Shown: positions 15,777 through 24,331, numbered from the stretch's first letter. The stretch is 37,988 nt of DNA from an uncultured Hyphomicrobiales bacterium (GCA_903851305.1 CAINNX010000115.1:1-37988); one strand, 5' to 3'. Numbers and translations: made by a program. The notes: generated by a model from the sequence alone, not told the origin.

Positions 15777-16244
15777 TTAAAGCGCAGGCGTTGAATGTGT
15801 GTGGGCGTGCCCGTCATCATCATGGGCATGCGTATCGCCGCCATCACGAATGGGCACCAGATTGACCTGGCCAAAATGCACGCCACGCTCAGCCATGGTC
15901 TGCGCCGCCAGCTTGCGCACCGCATCGGTGTGGCCACGCAACAGCGTCACTTCCATGCAATGATGATGATCAAGGCGTGTGCGCATGGTCGAAATGGTCA
16001 GATCGTGATTTTCATGATGTGCCCGATCCAACCGCATGGCGAGATCGCGACCATCATAATCGTAAACATACGAGACCGCCGCCACACAACGATGCGTTGA
16101 GGGGCCAGCACCTTCCGAGCGCACCAGTGCATCACGCACAAGATCGCGCACAGCTTCCGAGCGATTGGAATAGCCCTGCCGCTCCATGAATGCGTCAATG
16201 GCGGCTGCAAACTCGTCATCAAGGCTGATGGTCAGGCGCTGCAT
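15777..16244 (-). CDS. nikR: NikR-family ribbon-helix-helix metalloregulator with altered metal ligands
   Basis: NikR dimers and tetramers bind DNA through an N-terminal ribbon-helix-helix (MQRLTISLDDEFAAAIDAFM, then GYSNRSEAVRDLVRDAL) and nickel through a C-terminal ACT-like domain (VSYVYDYDGRDLAMRL). The 155-residue start at 16244 matches the family exactly. By alignment with E. coli NikR, the ligands H76 and C95 are kept as H77 and C96, but H87 and H89 are replaced by R88 and R90 (STMRTRLDHHHCME). A His-rich tail (about 138-150, THAHDDDGHAHTH) extends beyond the usual end. It precedes an MFS exporter rather than nickel uptake genes. It may sense another metal or use His93-95 instead. Confidence 0.88.
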   Translation of the reverse strand: MQRLTISLDDEFAAAIDAFMERQGYSNRSEAVRDLVRDALVRSEGAGPSTHRCVAAVSYVYDYDGRDLAMRLDRAHHENHDLTISTMRTRLDHHHCMEVTLLRGHTDAVRKLAAQTMAERGVHFGQVNLVPIRDGGDTHAHDDDGHAHTHSTPAL

Positions 16245-16272
16245 GGCTTTGCTCCTCGCAAGGACAGCTTGC

Positions 16273-16299
16273 AAAAAAGGGGCGCTTTGCAGCGCCCCT
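16273..16299 (-). terminator. Rho-independent terminator of the TPP-enzyme operon
   Basis: On the minus strand, AGGGGCGCT pairs with AGCGCCCC (stem 16279-16286 with 16291-16298, 4-base loop), followed by TTTTTT. It lies just after the stop of the TPP-dependent enzyme and before nikR. Confidence 0.9.
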
Positions 16300-16307
16300 C
16301 TTGAATA

Positions 16308-18071
16308 TCAGGTGCTGCGGTGACCGGTTGAGGCCGCGCCACGCTCTTCGCCCGGTTCGATGTGAACATCGATCAGGCAGACGCCGCCCTTCTTCAACAC
16401 ATCCACACCGCGCTTGATCGCGGCATCCAGTTCGGCCGGTGTCTTCACCGGGCCAATGCCAACCGCGCCCTGCGCTTCGACAAATTTCGCAAAGTCGAGA
16501 TCGGGGTCGGCGATGCGCTGGCCGATCCAACGGTTCTGCGCCGGACGCTCACGACGCACCGCAATCGTTTCCTGATGCAGCTCGTCGTTGAAATAGGAGC
16601 GGTTGTTGTTGATCAGCACGAGCAGCGGAATGCGGTGACGCGCCGCCGTCCAGATGGCATGGCCACCCATGGCGAAATCGCCGTCGCCCAGAATCGCTAC
16701 TGTGTGGAGATCCTTGTCGAGATTGCCGACAGCTGCACCCACGGACAGAGCCGGACCCGAACCAATGCCACCGCCGCCGTCTTTGCCAAGATAAGCGCGC
16801 GGATGACGGAAAGGCCACAGATCAGCGGTCCAGCCACGGCAGATGGCCGCAAGCGAAACCTTATCGGGATCTTCAAAAGCTGCACGCAGGCTGACTGCCA
16901 GCTGATCCATCGTCACGCGAGTTGGATCAATCTTGACGTCCTTGCGCTCAGCCTTCTGCCAGCAATCTTTCTTGCCATCGCCCAACTCTGCATTGAGATC
17001 ATCAATGACGGAGTCAGATGAAGCCGCCATGAAAATATCGGATTCTGGCAGCGCCTGATAATTGGCATGCGCACCATTGTGCAGATATTGGTCCATCGCG
17101 GTGGCGATGACCTTGGCGCCGATCTTGCCGTCTGTCTTGATGCGCAGAGCGCTGGCCAGATCGGTCCATTCCAGCGCCAGAATGACGTCAGCCTGTTCCA
17201 GAATGTCGACGATGCGCTTGGGCGCACGACCAACCTGATTGAACGGCGCTGCGACATGGCAGGGATGATCAGTTGGGAAAGATGAGCGGTTCTTCAGATC
17301 GGTGAAGACAACAGCGCCCAGACGCTCGACGAGTTTGATGCGCGCCTGCCAGCCGCTTTCGCTCCAGTCGGTCTTGCCGAGCAGGACGACCGGACGCTTG
17401 GCGTCTTTCAGAGCAGCCACAGCTGCATCGAGATCAGCCTTGGCAGCGCGCGCAGGCGCGGGTGCCTTCAGGCGATTGAGATCGGGCCATTCCGGCTGCT
17501 TCTCAAGGCTCGATTCCTGCAAGCCTGCATCGAGGCAGATATAGACAGGTGCCTTGGGCTCGGAACGCGTGATGATATTGGCGCGCGCCATGGCTTCCAC
17601 CAGCGCATCAGGTGACGAGGGCTGGTTATCCCACTTGATGAAGTCGCGGATGATGCCCGCCTGATCGGCAGAGGTATGGATCCAGTCGATCCAGGGGCGA
17701 CGCAGCGCGGCGTCGACAGGGCCTGTCGCACCCAGCACAAACATCGGTGCACGGTCGCACCAAGCGTTGTATAGCGCCATCGAGCCATGCATCAGGCCGA
17801 CGTTGGAATGCAGCACGCAAGCCATCGGCTCGCCGGTCGCCTTGGCATAGCCATGCGCAATGCCCACCGCATGATCTTCATGCAGACACAACAGCATCGC
17901 GGGATCGACATTGCCCAGATGATTCACAAGGGAATCGTGCAGACCGCGATAGCTCGCACCGGGGTTGAGGCTGATATATTTGAAGCCGAAACGGCGCAGC
18001 ATTTGCGCGGCGACATCGCTGCCAAATCCAACCTTGGTGTCGACCTTACCCTCTGGACGATCTGTCAGCAT
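16308..18071 (-). CDS. Thiamine pyrophosphate-dependent enzyme (acetolactate synthase/benzoylformate decarboxylase superfamily)
   Basis: The three TPP-fold domains are all visible in 587 residues. The N-terminal Pyr domain carries the activating glutamate E65 in CLHEDHAVGIAHGYAKATG. The central domain is about 205-345. The C-terminal PP domain has GDGDF (462-466) and NNNRSYFN (488 on), the Mg-TPP signature. Such enzymes decarboxylate 2-oxo acids or ligate them; this one is a divergent member without a clear match to acetolactate synthase. The ATG at 18071 has an AGGGAGA site. It is last in a probable operon with a GST and two TTT binding proteins, so it may act on a 2-oxo acid produced in the ring-cleavage pathway. 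The precise reaction is unknown. Confidence 0.85.
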   Translation of the reverse strand: MLTDRPEGKVDTKVGFGSDVAAQMLRRFGFKYISLNPGASYRGLHDSLVNHLGNVDPAMLLCLHEDHAVGIAHGYAKATGEPMACVLHSNVGLMHGSMALYNAWCDRAPMFVLGATGPVDAALRRPWIDWIHTSADQAGIIRDFIKWDNQPSSPDALVEAMARANIITRSEPKAPVYICLDAGLQESSLEKQPEWPDLNRLKAPAPARAAKADLDAAVAALKDAKRPVVLLGKTDWSESGWQARIKLVERLGAVVFTDLKNRSSFPTDHPCHVAAPFNQVGRAPKRIVDILEQADVILALEWTDLASALRIKTDGKIGAKVIATAMDQYLHNGAHANYQALPESDIFMAASSDSVIDDLNAELGDGKKDCWQKAERKDVKIDPTRVTMDQLAVSLRAAFEDPDKVSLAAICRGWTADLWPFRHPRAYLGKDGGGGIGSGPALSVGAAVGNLDKDLHTVAILGDGDFAMGGHAIWTAARHRIPLLVLINNNRSYFNDELHQETIAVRRERPAQNRWIGQRIADPDLDFAKFVEAQGAVGIGPVKTPAELDAAIKRGVDVLKKGGVCLIDVHIEPGEERGAASTGHRST

Positions 18072-18117
18072 ATTCTTGTCTCCCTGCGTGCTGTGTTTTT
18101 TTGCGTTTTTGAGGCTC

Positions 18118-18144
18118 CTCTTCTCGCTTCAGGGGCGAGAAGAG
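18118..18144. other. Intercistronic hairpin
   Basis: A perfect 10-bp stem CTCTTCTCGC (18118-18127) and GCGAGAAGAG (18135-18144) with a 7-base loop lies in the 113-base gap between the GST and TPP genes. No T-run follows on either strand, so it may act in RNA processing or stability, or attenuate transcription. Confidence 0.6.
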
Positions 18145-18184
18145 TCAACTTTAGTTCTAGCTGGGCACCCCGCGAATAGGGCGC

Positions 18185-18808
18185 TCAGATGAGCCCCTCA
18201 TCGGACAGCGCCTTGGCCACGGCCGGGCGCGCCTTCATGCGTGCATAATGGGCAGCCAGATGGGCAGGCAGTGGCTGTTTCAGTCGCTCGGCCACCCAGA
18301 ATTCGAGATAGAAGAGCGCCGCATCGGCAATGCTCATCTGCGCGCCACCCAGATAATCCTTGCCCGCCAACTCGCCATCGAACCAGACAAGGCCCTTGTC
18401 GACGATCTCCTGTCCGCGCGCTTTCACGGCGGCCTTGTCAGCTTCTGTCGGGGTAAAGGCTTCCGGCTTCCAGATGCGGGTGAAACCCTGCATATGCAGT
18501 GAAGCGCAAACATAATCCATCGCCTCCAGCGTGCGCGCAAACTGCTCCTTCTCCAGAGAGAGCAAGCCCTTGTCGGGGCTGTTGAGCGCAAGCCAAGCGG
18601 CAATCGCGGGCCATTCGGTGAGCACCGTGCCATCGTCGCGCATCAGCGCGGGCACTTTGGATTTCGGATTGATTTTCACATAATCTGGTAAAAATTGCTC
18701 ACGCGTGGCGAGATTGACCTTCACCAATTCAAACGGCGCGCCAATTTCTTCGAGCAATATGTGAATGCCAAGGGCACAAGAGCCCGGCGCATAAAACAGC
18801 TTGTTCAT
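18185..18808 (-). CDS. Glutathione S-transferase family protein
   Basis: A 207-residue cytosolic GST. The N-terminal thioredoxin-like domain (1-80) starts MNKLFYAPGSCALGIHILLE, with a beta-class-like Cys at 11, and has the cis-proline in KSKVPALMRDDG. The helical C-terminal domain contains MSIADAALFYLEF. In catabolic clusters such enzymes can isomerise ring-cleavage products (maleylpyruvate type) or conjugate electrophilic intermediates. It lies 12 bases after a TTT binding protein and upstream of the TPP enzyme, so it belongs to that operon. The exact reaction is not shown by the sequence. Confidence 0.9.
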   Translation of the reverse strand: MNKLFYAPGSCALGIHILLEEIGAPFELVKVNLATREQFLPDYVKINPKSKVPALMRDDGTVLTEWPAIAAWLALNSPDKGLLSLEKEQFARTLEAMDYVCASLHMQGFTRIWKPEAFTPTEADKAAVKARGQEIVDKGLVWFDGELAGKDYLGGAQMSIADAALFYLEFWVAERLKQPLPAHLAAHYARMKARPAVAKALSDEGLI

Positions 18809-18820
18809 GATGATCCTCGT

Positions 18821-19834
18821 TTATTTGGGCTCGGCAATAATGGCTGCCAGCTTATCAGCAATCGGCTTGGGGGTCGCGACAATATCCGCCACGATTTTAG
18901 CAAGATCCGCGCCCGAGACAGGATTGATGTCGAGCCGTTCGCGTGCGGCTTCATCCAGAAAGGCCTTGTCCTTGACCATGGCCTCAAAACCTTGGCGCAA
19001 AGTGGCCAGACGAGCTGCGGGCATGTCAGGCGGGCCAAACAGCGGACGTCCAATGGTGGCGGGCGCAGAAATCAAACGCAGCACAGCGCGGTCATCGTCA
19101 TTCTTAGCCAGATCAAGCAACAGTGGCACATCCGGCAAGTCCGCAGCTTTGGTCAGGCCAATCTGCACAAGAATATTGATCTTCTTGTCTTTGATCCAGT
19201 CAGACTTGGTGCCTTTCCACGACGACCATGGGTTAGAGCCACGCGAACCAATCTCGCCATTTTCCATGGCAAGATTCATCTCGTTGCCACCGGGATAGCC
19301 CTGCACAATTTTGAATTTGGTGCCGAGGATCGCATTCATCACCTGCGGCAATTGTGCCGATGTATTGGGGCCTGTTGCGCCAACGATGACTTCTTTTTGC
19401 CTGGCGTCCTGAATGGTCTTCACACCGGTCGTGTGCCACGTCACAGCCGTGTTGTTGTCAGCCGATGGATTGCCGATCCAGACAAATTTGTTCATGTCGA
19501 ACTGGATTGTCGTATCGCCAATCGCCTGTTGCAATACGAGTGACTGATCCGCCATGGCGATGGCTGTGCCATCCTTGGGTGCGACTTTGAAAATATATCC
19601 AGCAACCACACGGCCGCCGCCGCCCGCCATATTCTTGGGCACGAAATTCGGATTGCCGGTCATGTAATTGCCCATGAAGCGGGCAACCAACCGCGCATAA
19701 GTGTCATAGCCGCCGCCGGGCGCATAGCCGATGAACAGGTCAACCGTCTTGCCTTTGTAGAAATCGGCATCCTGCGCGAGCGCGGGAACTGACAGAAGCG
19801 TTGCGGACAGAAGAGCAGCAAAAGTCTTTTTCAT
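18821..19834 (-). CDS. TTT-family (TctC/Bug-like) periplasmic binding protein, copy 1
   Basis: A 337-residue substrate-binding protein of a tripartite tricarboxylate transporter. A signal peptide covers about residues 1-20 (MKKTFAALLSATLLSVPALA). Then DFYKGKTVDLFIGYAPGGGYD and FVPKNMAGGGG mark the first lobe, with VAPKDGT further on. It is a close paralogue of the next gene upstream, with the same blocks in the same order (IGNPSADNNTAVTWHT, QGYPGGNEMNLAMENGE, LVQIGLTKAADLPDVPLLLD), indicating tandem duplication. No TctA/TctB is in this operon; the only pair in the window is at 31047-33074. Confidence 0.9.
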   Translation of the reverse strand: MKKTFAALLSATLLSVPALAQDADFYKGKTVDLFIGYAPGGGYDTYARLVARFMGNYMTGNPNFVPKNMAGGGGRVVAGYIFKVAPKDGTAIAMADQSLVLQQAIGDTTIQFDMNKFVWIGNPSADNNTAVTWHTTGVKTIQDARQKEVIVGATGPNTSAQLPQVMNAILGTKFKIVQGYPGGNEMNLAMENGEIGSRGSNPWSSWKGTKSDWIKDKKINILVQIGLTKAADLPDVPLLLDLAKNDDDRAVLRLISAPATIGRPLFGPPDMPAARLATLRQGFEAMVKDKAFLDEAARERLDINPVSGADLAKIVADIVATPKPIADKLAAIIAEPK

Positions 19835-19865
19835 TTTTATTTGTCCTTTTTATCGGCTGCGCCGT

Positions 19866-19890
19866 CCCTCTCCCGCTTGCTGGAGAAGGG
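19866..19890. repeat. Fragmentary copy of palindromic repeat family B
   Basis: CCCTCTCC and GGAGAAGGG form an imperfect hairpin between the two TTT binding protein genes. It resembles the outer arms of the fuller copies at 28054-28175 and 29840-29960 but lacks their middle. Confidence 0.4.
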
Positions 19891-19905
19891 CGCGCCCCAC
19901 AATCA

Positions 19906-20934
19906 TCACTTCTTGTCACGATCAATCAGCGAGAGAATGGCTGCCAGACGGTCGCGCACGGGCTTGGGTGTGTCGATAATATCGGCCACCACCTTCTGCA
20001 GCTCAGCGCCTGAAATAGGATTGATGTCGAGACCGGTTTTTTTGGCTTCGTCCAGGAAAGCCGCATCTTTCATGGTGGCATCAAACGCATCACGCAAAGC
20101 CTTGGTGCGATCCTCTGGCACATTGGGCGTCGAGAAGATCGGGCGCCCGACGGAGGGTGGCGCCGAGACCAGCCGCAGGGCCAGACGATCATCTTCATTC
20201 CGGGCCAGATCCACCAGCAGTGGCACATCCGGCAAGTCAGCGGTCTTCGTCAGGCCAATCTGCACGATGATATGCATCTTCTTGTCGCGCACCCAATCTG
20301 GCTTGCTGGCTTTCCACGACGCCCAGCTGTTTGAGCCACGCCCCGCCACTTCACCATTTTCCATGGCGAGATTGACTTCATTGCCACCCGGATAGCCCAT
20401 GATGATTTTGAATTTCGTGCCGAGCAGCGAATTCATCACCTGCGGATATTGCGCTGATGTGTTGAAGCCGGTTGCGCCAATGGCAATTTCCATTTTCTGC
20501 GCATCCGCCACCGTTTTCACGGGAGACGTGTGCCACGTGACAAGCGTATTATTATCAACAATCGGATTGCCGATCCACGTGAACTTGCGCGTGTCGATGG
20601 TAATGCCCGCGTCCCCCACCGCCTGTTCGAGCGGCATGGATTGGTCCACGGTGGCCAGCACCGTCCCATCTTTCGGTGCGACATTGTAAACATAATTGGC
20701 GGCCACACGGCTGCCAGCGCCCGTCATGTTCTTAGGGACAATGCGCGGCTTGCCGGGAATATGCTCGCCCATGAAGCGCGCCACAGTGCGCGCATAAATG
20801 TCATAGCCACCACCGACCGAAAAGCCGATGACCATGTCGAGCGACTTGCCCTTGTAGAAATCAGCGGGCGATTGCGCAAAAGCAGGGCTTGCGAGCAACA
20901 TTGTGGTGACAGGAACCAACAAAATTTTCTTCAT
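19906..20934 (-). CDS. TTT-family (TctC/Bug-like) periplasmic binding protein, copy 2
   Basis: Same family as the preceding entry, 342 residues from the ATG at 20934, which has a GGGAGGA site. The frame stays open upstream to 21186, but that extension translates repeat A1 and is rejected. A signal peptide (MKKILLVPVTTMLLASPAFA) precedes DFYKGKSLDMVIGFSVGGGYD and IVPKNMTGAGSRVAANYVYN. The two copies differ enough (for example in residues after IGNP and near the C-terminus) to suggest separate ligands or affinities. It sits downstream of the araC gene on the same strand, with repeat A1 between them. Confidence 0.9.
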   Translation of the reverse strand: MKKILLVPVTTMLLASPAFAQSPADFYKGKSLDMVIGFSVGGGYDIYARTVARFMGEHIPGKPRIVPKNMTGAGSRVAANYVYNVAPKDGTVLATVDQSMPLEQAVGDAGITIDTRKFTWIGNPIVDNNTLVTWHTSPVKTVADAQKMEIAIGATGFNTSAQYPQVMNSLLGTKFKIIMGYPGGNEVNLAMENGEVAGRGSNSWASWKASKPDWVRDKKMHIIVQIGLTKTADLPDVPLLVDLARNEDDRLALRLVSAPPSVGRPIFSTPNVPEDRTKALRDAFDATMKDAAFLDEAKKTGLDINPISGAELQKVVADIIDTPKPVRDRLAAILSLIDRDKK

Positions 20935-20955
20935 TTTTATTCCTCCCTTTTCTTC

Positions 20956-21040
20956 CGTCATTGCGAGGAGCCGAAGGCGACGCGGCAATCCAGAAGCAAC
21001 ACGTGAGGCTCTGGATTGCTTCGCTTCGCTCGCAATGACG
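20956..21040. repeat. Palindromic intergenic repeat family A, copy 1
   Basis: 85 bases bounded by CGTCATTGCGAGGAG and the inverse CTCGCAATGACG, with an inner inverted pair GCAATCCAGA / TCTGGATTGC. Nearly the same element occurs at 26350-26430 and 35782-35866. It lies between araC and the TTT binding protein genes. Confidence 0.9.
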
Positions 21041-21055
21041 GACTTTTTATAAACC

Positions 21056-22096
21056 TCATCCCCGCAACATGCGGCGTGTTTCGGTTGGCGATTCCCCAAA
21101 AGAAGCGCGATAATCGCGCGCGAACTGGCTCGTGCTGGGATAGCCAACCGATCCCGCCACCGCACGGATCGAGACACCGCGCCCATCTATCAAGGCGCGG
21201 CGCGCAGATGACAGGCGCACATCGCGCAAGAAATTCATCGGGCTCGCGCCACGATATTTGCGAAAGCCATATTGCAGCGTGCGGGCTGACACGCCTGAGC
21301 CTTCTGCAATGCGCGCCATATCCAGCGTTTCTGAAAAATGCTCACGAATGAAACGCTCGGCGCGGCGCATATAGGCTGGCACAATGCGATAGCGCTCATG
21401 GATCGGGCGGCGCTCAACTTCGTGGCGCATCGAGCGCAGCACCAGCTGCAAAAGCACGCGCTCCACTTCAAGCCCGACCGCTGGATCAGAAAAAGCCGAG
21501 TTCTCGCCCTCCAGATCGCGAATGATCATTTCGACAAAACGCGCCAGCGTGGCGGCTTCTTTCAGGTCAATCAGGGTGAGAGCTGGAAAGTGCAACACGC
21601 CATCGGGGCCAGAAAAGGCCTCGCGCGTGACACTCTGGTCGAGCGCATCGCGGTCCACCATGATGTTGAGAAGGACGCTTGGGCCCTCCCATTTGCGCCG
21701 TGTCTCACCAGCGGCCGACACGACCAAAGCGGAGCCCGGCGCCACATCAATCCATTCACCGGCCTGTCGAGCCTGAAACGTCCCCCGTAAAGGAATGTGC
21801 AAAGCCATATGATGATCATGGCCCCGCCAGGTGGAGGTCTCGCAGGGCCCCTCGCAATCCCAGGAGAGGAATTTGAGGCTCATCCGGCCCACCCGCGCCT
21901 CGGCACCCTTAAACCCATAGAAATGCGCTGGATTTTCAATTTCGAAGGTGCAGCGGCCGCGCGACATGTCCAAAATCATGCGCCGTGCCGCGCCCGCATC
22001 AGCCGCCAGCGGTGCCCCCGCCCGACTCGCCAGATGGGCGCAAGTCTCGACCCAGCCCGCAACGGGGGTCGCCATAGCCTCAATGAGCCCGGTCAC
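21056..22096 (-). CDS. AraC-family transcriptional regulator
   Basis: 346 residues from a GTG at 22096 behind AGGGAGAG. The C-terminal 100 residues are the AraC double helix-turn-helix: AERFIREHFSETLDMARIAE, then SARTLQYGFRKYRGASPMNF and YPSTSQFARDYRASFGESP. The N-terminal 200 residues form a cupin-like effector domain of the AraC-binding-like type found in regulators of aromatic catabolism (HIPLRGTFQARQAGEWIDVA). It is divergent from the rib-monooxygenase operon and heads the TTT-GST-TPP operon, so it probably activates one or both. Direct repeats in the shared upstream region are candidate binding sites. Confidence 0.92.
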   Translation of the reverse strand: MTGLIEAMATPVAGWVETCAHLASRAGAPLAADAGAARRMILDMSRGRCTFEIENPAHFYGFKGAEARVGRMSLKFLSWDCEGPCETSTWRGHDHHMALHIPLRGTFQARQAGEWIDVAPGSALVVSAAGETRRKWEGPSVLLNIMVDRDALDQSVTREAFSGPDGVLHFPALTLIDLKEAATLARFVEMIIRDLEGENSAFSDPAVGLEVERVLLQLVLRSMRHEVERRPIHERYRIVPAYMRRAERFIREHFSETLDMARIAEGSGVSARTLQYGFRKYRGASPMNFLRDVRLSSARRALIDGRGVSIRAVAGSVGYPSTSQFARDYRASFGESPTETRRMLRG

Positions 22097-22168
22097 AGAT
22101 GCTCTCCCTACCCAATTTTATTTGGATCACCCCTCTGAGGGGGCAACTTACCCCCAAGGATGCGATTT

Positions 22169-22206
22169 CTTGCGCTCTGCGTCAAACTCTTGCGTTTTGC
22201 GTAAAG
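22169..22206. promoter_or_regulatory. Direct repeats, candidate AraC operator
   Basis: CTTGCGCTCTGCGTCAAA (22169-22186) and CTTGCGTTTTGCGTAAAG (22189-22206) repeat with a period of exactly 20 bases, two helical turns. A further TGCG lies in phase at 22161. This fits an AraC-family dimer binding in tandem, between araC and the divergent operon starting at 22335. Confidence 0.65.
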
Positions 22207-22334
22207 TCAGGGCTTTGTCCGGCCCAGTGAGTCATTGACCACCCTCTGGGGTCACGGCACGCTCATCTTCAACAGAGGGTTAGGCCTTTCGGGCCTGATC
22301 CTGCAACCGCCGGGTTCCGGCAAGCTGGCTTTTC

Positions 22335-23480
22335 ATGTCCCCTCATTCTGCATTTCTTTCGCCCATCGAAGACGTCATCGAAGACGCGCGCCAGGGCCGT
22401 ATGTTCATCCTCGTCGACGACGAGGGACGTGAGAATGAGGGCGATCTTGTGATCCCCGCCGAGAAGGCGGATGCCGATGCGGTCAATTTCATGGCCAAAT
22501 ATGGCCGTGGCCTGATCTGCCTGTCGATGACGCGCCAGCGCACCCAGCAGCTCGGCCTGCAAATGATGGCACCGAAAAACGATGCGCCCCATCAAACGGC
22601 TTTCACCGTTTCGATTGAAGCGGCCGCGGGCGTCACCACCGGCATTTCCACCGCCGACCGTGCCCGCACCATTGCCGTCGCCATTGATCCGGCCATGGGC
22701 AAGGCTGATCTGGTCTCGCCCGGCCATGTGTTTCCGTTGGTCGCCCAAGATGGCGGCGTGCTGGTGCGCGCAGGTCATACAGAAGCCGCCGTCGATATTT
22801 CGCGCCTTGCCGGCATGAATCCATCAGGCGTGATCTGCGAGATCATGAATGATGACGGCACCATGGCGCGCATGCCTGATCTGGTGACATTCGCGCGCGA
22901 GCATGATCTCAAGATCGCCACCATCGCCGATCTCATCGCCTATCGCCGCCGCAATGAAAAGCTGGTCGAGGCAGTCGCTGAGACGCAGATCACCAGCCGT
23001 TTTGGTGGCGCATTCAAAGTGAAGATCTATGCCAACCGCATTGATCATTCCGAACATATGGCGCTGGTCTGCGGCGATATTTCCGGCAATGAGCCGGTGC
23101 TGGTGCGCATGCATCAGGCCAATCTGCTGGCCGATGCTTTGGGCGACAATACGCAAAGCCAGTTTGCAGGCGGCGAAGCCCGTGCACGTGGCAGCGAGCT
23201 CGAAGCTTCCATGCGCCTCATCGCGCAAACGGGCCGCGGCATTATCGTGATCATCCGAGATCCGTCCTCCACCGCGCTGTCACGCGCTGTACGCGAGCGC
23301 GAAGGCCAGAAATCGAGCCTGCCTATCCATGAATTGCGCCAATATGGCGTGGGTGCGCAGATCCTGTTTGATCTGGGCGCGCGCAACATCATTTTGCTGT
23401 CCAACACCAATCGAACAGTTGTCGGCCTTGATGGCTACGGCATTTCGCTGGTCGGCCAGCAACCGATACCCAGCATCTAA
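22335..23480 (+). CDS. ribB: RibB-type 3,4-dihydroxy-2-butanone-4-phosphate synthase with a degenerate GTP cyclohydrolase II domain
   Basis: Residues 1-205 are DHBP synthase, which turns ribulose 5-phosphate into the four-carbon precursor of riboflavin. The metal-binding DDEGRENEGDL and RAGHTEAAVDISRLAG are intact. Residues 215-381 have the GTP cyclohydrolase II fold, but the zinc site is gone: the usual Cys-containing segment is replaced by RMHQANLLADALGDNT with no cysteines. Such RibBA-like proteins retain only the RibB activity. It is first in an operon with a luciferase-type monooxygenase and two hydrolases, so it probably raises flavin supply for the flavoenzymes. I see no FMN riboswitch in the 238-base leader. 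Confidence 0.88.
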   Translation: MSPHSAFLSPIEDVIEDARQGRMFILVDDEGRENEGDLVIPAEKADADAVNFMAKYGRGLICLSMTRQRTQQLGLQMMAPKNDAPHQTAFTVSIEAAAGVTTGISTADRARTIAVAIDPAMGKADLVSPGHVFPLVAQDGGVLVRAGHTEAAVDISRLAGMNPSGVICEIMNDDGTMARMPDLVTFAREHDLKIATIADLIAYRRRNEKLVEAVAETQITSRFGGAFKVKIYANRIDHSEHMALVCGDISGNEPVLVRMHQANLLADALGDNTQSQFAGGEARARGSELEASMRLIAQTGRGIIVIIRDPSSTALSRAVREREGQKSSLPIHELRQYGVGAQILFDLGARNIILLSNTNRTVVGLDGYGISLVGQQPIPSI

Positions 23481-23520
23481 AGCGCGCAAAAAAGCGCAGC
23501 CTCAAAAGAAGGACAAAAAA

Positions 23521-24303
23521 ATGTCAGGGAGTGGGAACGTTCAGAAGATCACGGTTGCGGGGCTCGCAATCGAAATCGAACGGCGCGGCTCCGGCCGCCC
23601 GCTGGTCCTGTTGGCCAGCGAAGAGCAGCTCGAAAACGGCGCTGCCTTCATCGATGATCTGGCCAAAAAGTTTGAGGTGATCATGCCGGCTGCGCCCGGC
23701 TTTGGCACATCGGATCGCCCGGACTGGCTGGCCAACCCGAATGACCTCTCCTACGTCATGCTCGACGTCATCGATGCGCTTGACCTGAAAGATGTCACGC
23801 TCGTTGGTTTCTCGCTGGGTGGCTGGATCGCCGCTGAAATGGCGATCAAGAGCACCGCGAGAATCGCCAAGCTTGTTCTGGTCGATGCCTATGGCGTGAA
23901 AATCGGCGGCGCCTGGGATCGCGATATCATGGACATCTGGACGTCCCTTCCTGCCAAGGTGGCGGCTGCCAAATGGGCCAATCCGGAAAACGGCAAGCGT
24001 GATTTCTCGGTCATGGATGATGCCCAGCTCACCGCTGTGGCGCGCAATATGGAAAGCTTCGCGCGCTTCTGCTGGTCGCCCTACATGCACAATCCAAACC
24101 TGCGCCATCGCCTGCATCGCGTGAACGTTCCCACGCTCTTTATCTGGGGCGAAAAGGACGGCATCACGCCGCTGGCCTATGGCGAGGCCTATTCGAAACT
24201 CGTGCCCGGCGCGAAATTCGTGAAAATCGCGAATGCTGGTCACTATCCGCACCTTGAGGCGACAGACGCGTTCATGTCTGCGCTGAACGGCTTCATCAAC
24301 TGA
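23521..24303 (+). CDS. Alpha/beta hydrolase (MhpC-like fold), first in the monooxygenase operon
   Basis: 260 residues from the ATG at 23521, behind AAGGAC. The catalytic triad is visible: Ser in VGFSLGGW, Asp in WGEKDGITP and His in NAGHYPHLE. An oxyanion region (LLASEEQLE) replaces the usual HG motif. In meta-cleavage pathways such enzymes split C-C or ester/amide bonds of the ring-opened product. It lies 40 bases after ribB and 28 before the monooxygenase. The substrate is unknown. The nucleophile loop and general length fit the MhpC/BphD-like or haloalkane-dehalogenase-like superfamily. Confidence 0.88.
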   Translation: MSGSGNVQKITVAGLAIEIERRGSGRPLVLLASEEQLENGAAFIDDLAKKFEVIMPAAPGFGTSDRPDWLANPNDLSYVMLDVIDALDLKDVTLVGFSLGGWIAAEMAIKSTARIAKLVLVDAYGVKIGGAWDRDIMDIWTSLPAKVAAAKWANPENGKRDFSVMDDAQLTAVARNMESFARFCWSPYMHNPNLRHRLHRVNVPTLFIWGEKDGITPLAYGEAYSKLVPGAKFVKIANAGHYPHLEATDAFMSALNGFIN

Positions 24304-24331
24304 TTTTTGGAAAACCTAGGGAGGGTTGAAC

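Noticed and set aside
22097-22334. FMN riboswitch upstream of ribB
   Set aside because: The conserved RFN core segments are not recognisable in this leader.
23524-24252. 242-residue minus-strand frame opposite the first alpha/beta hydrolase
   Set aside because: Shadow of a gene with a complete Ser-Asp-His triad.
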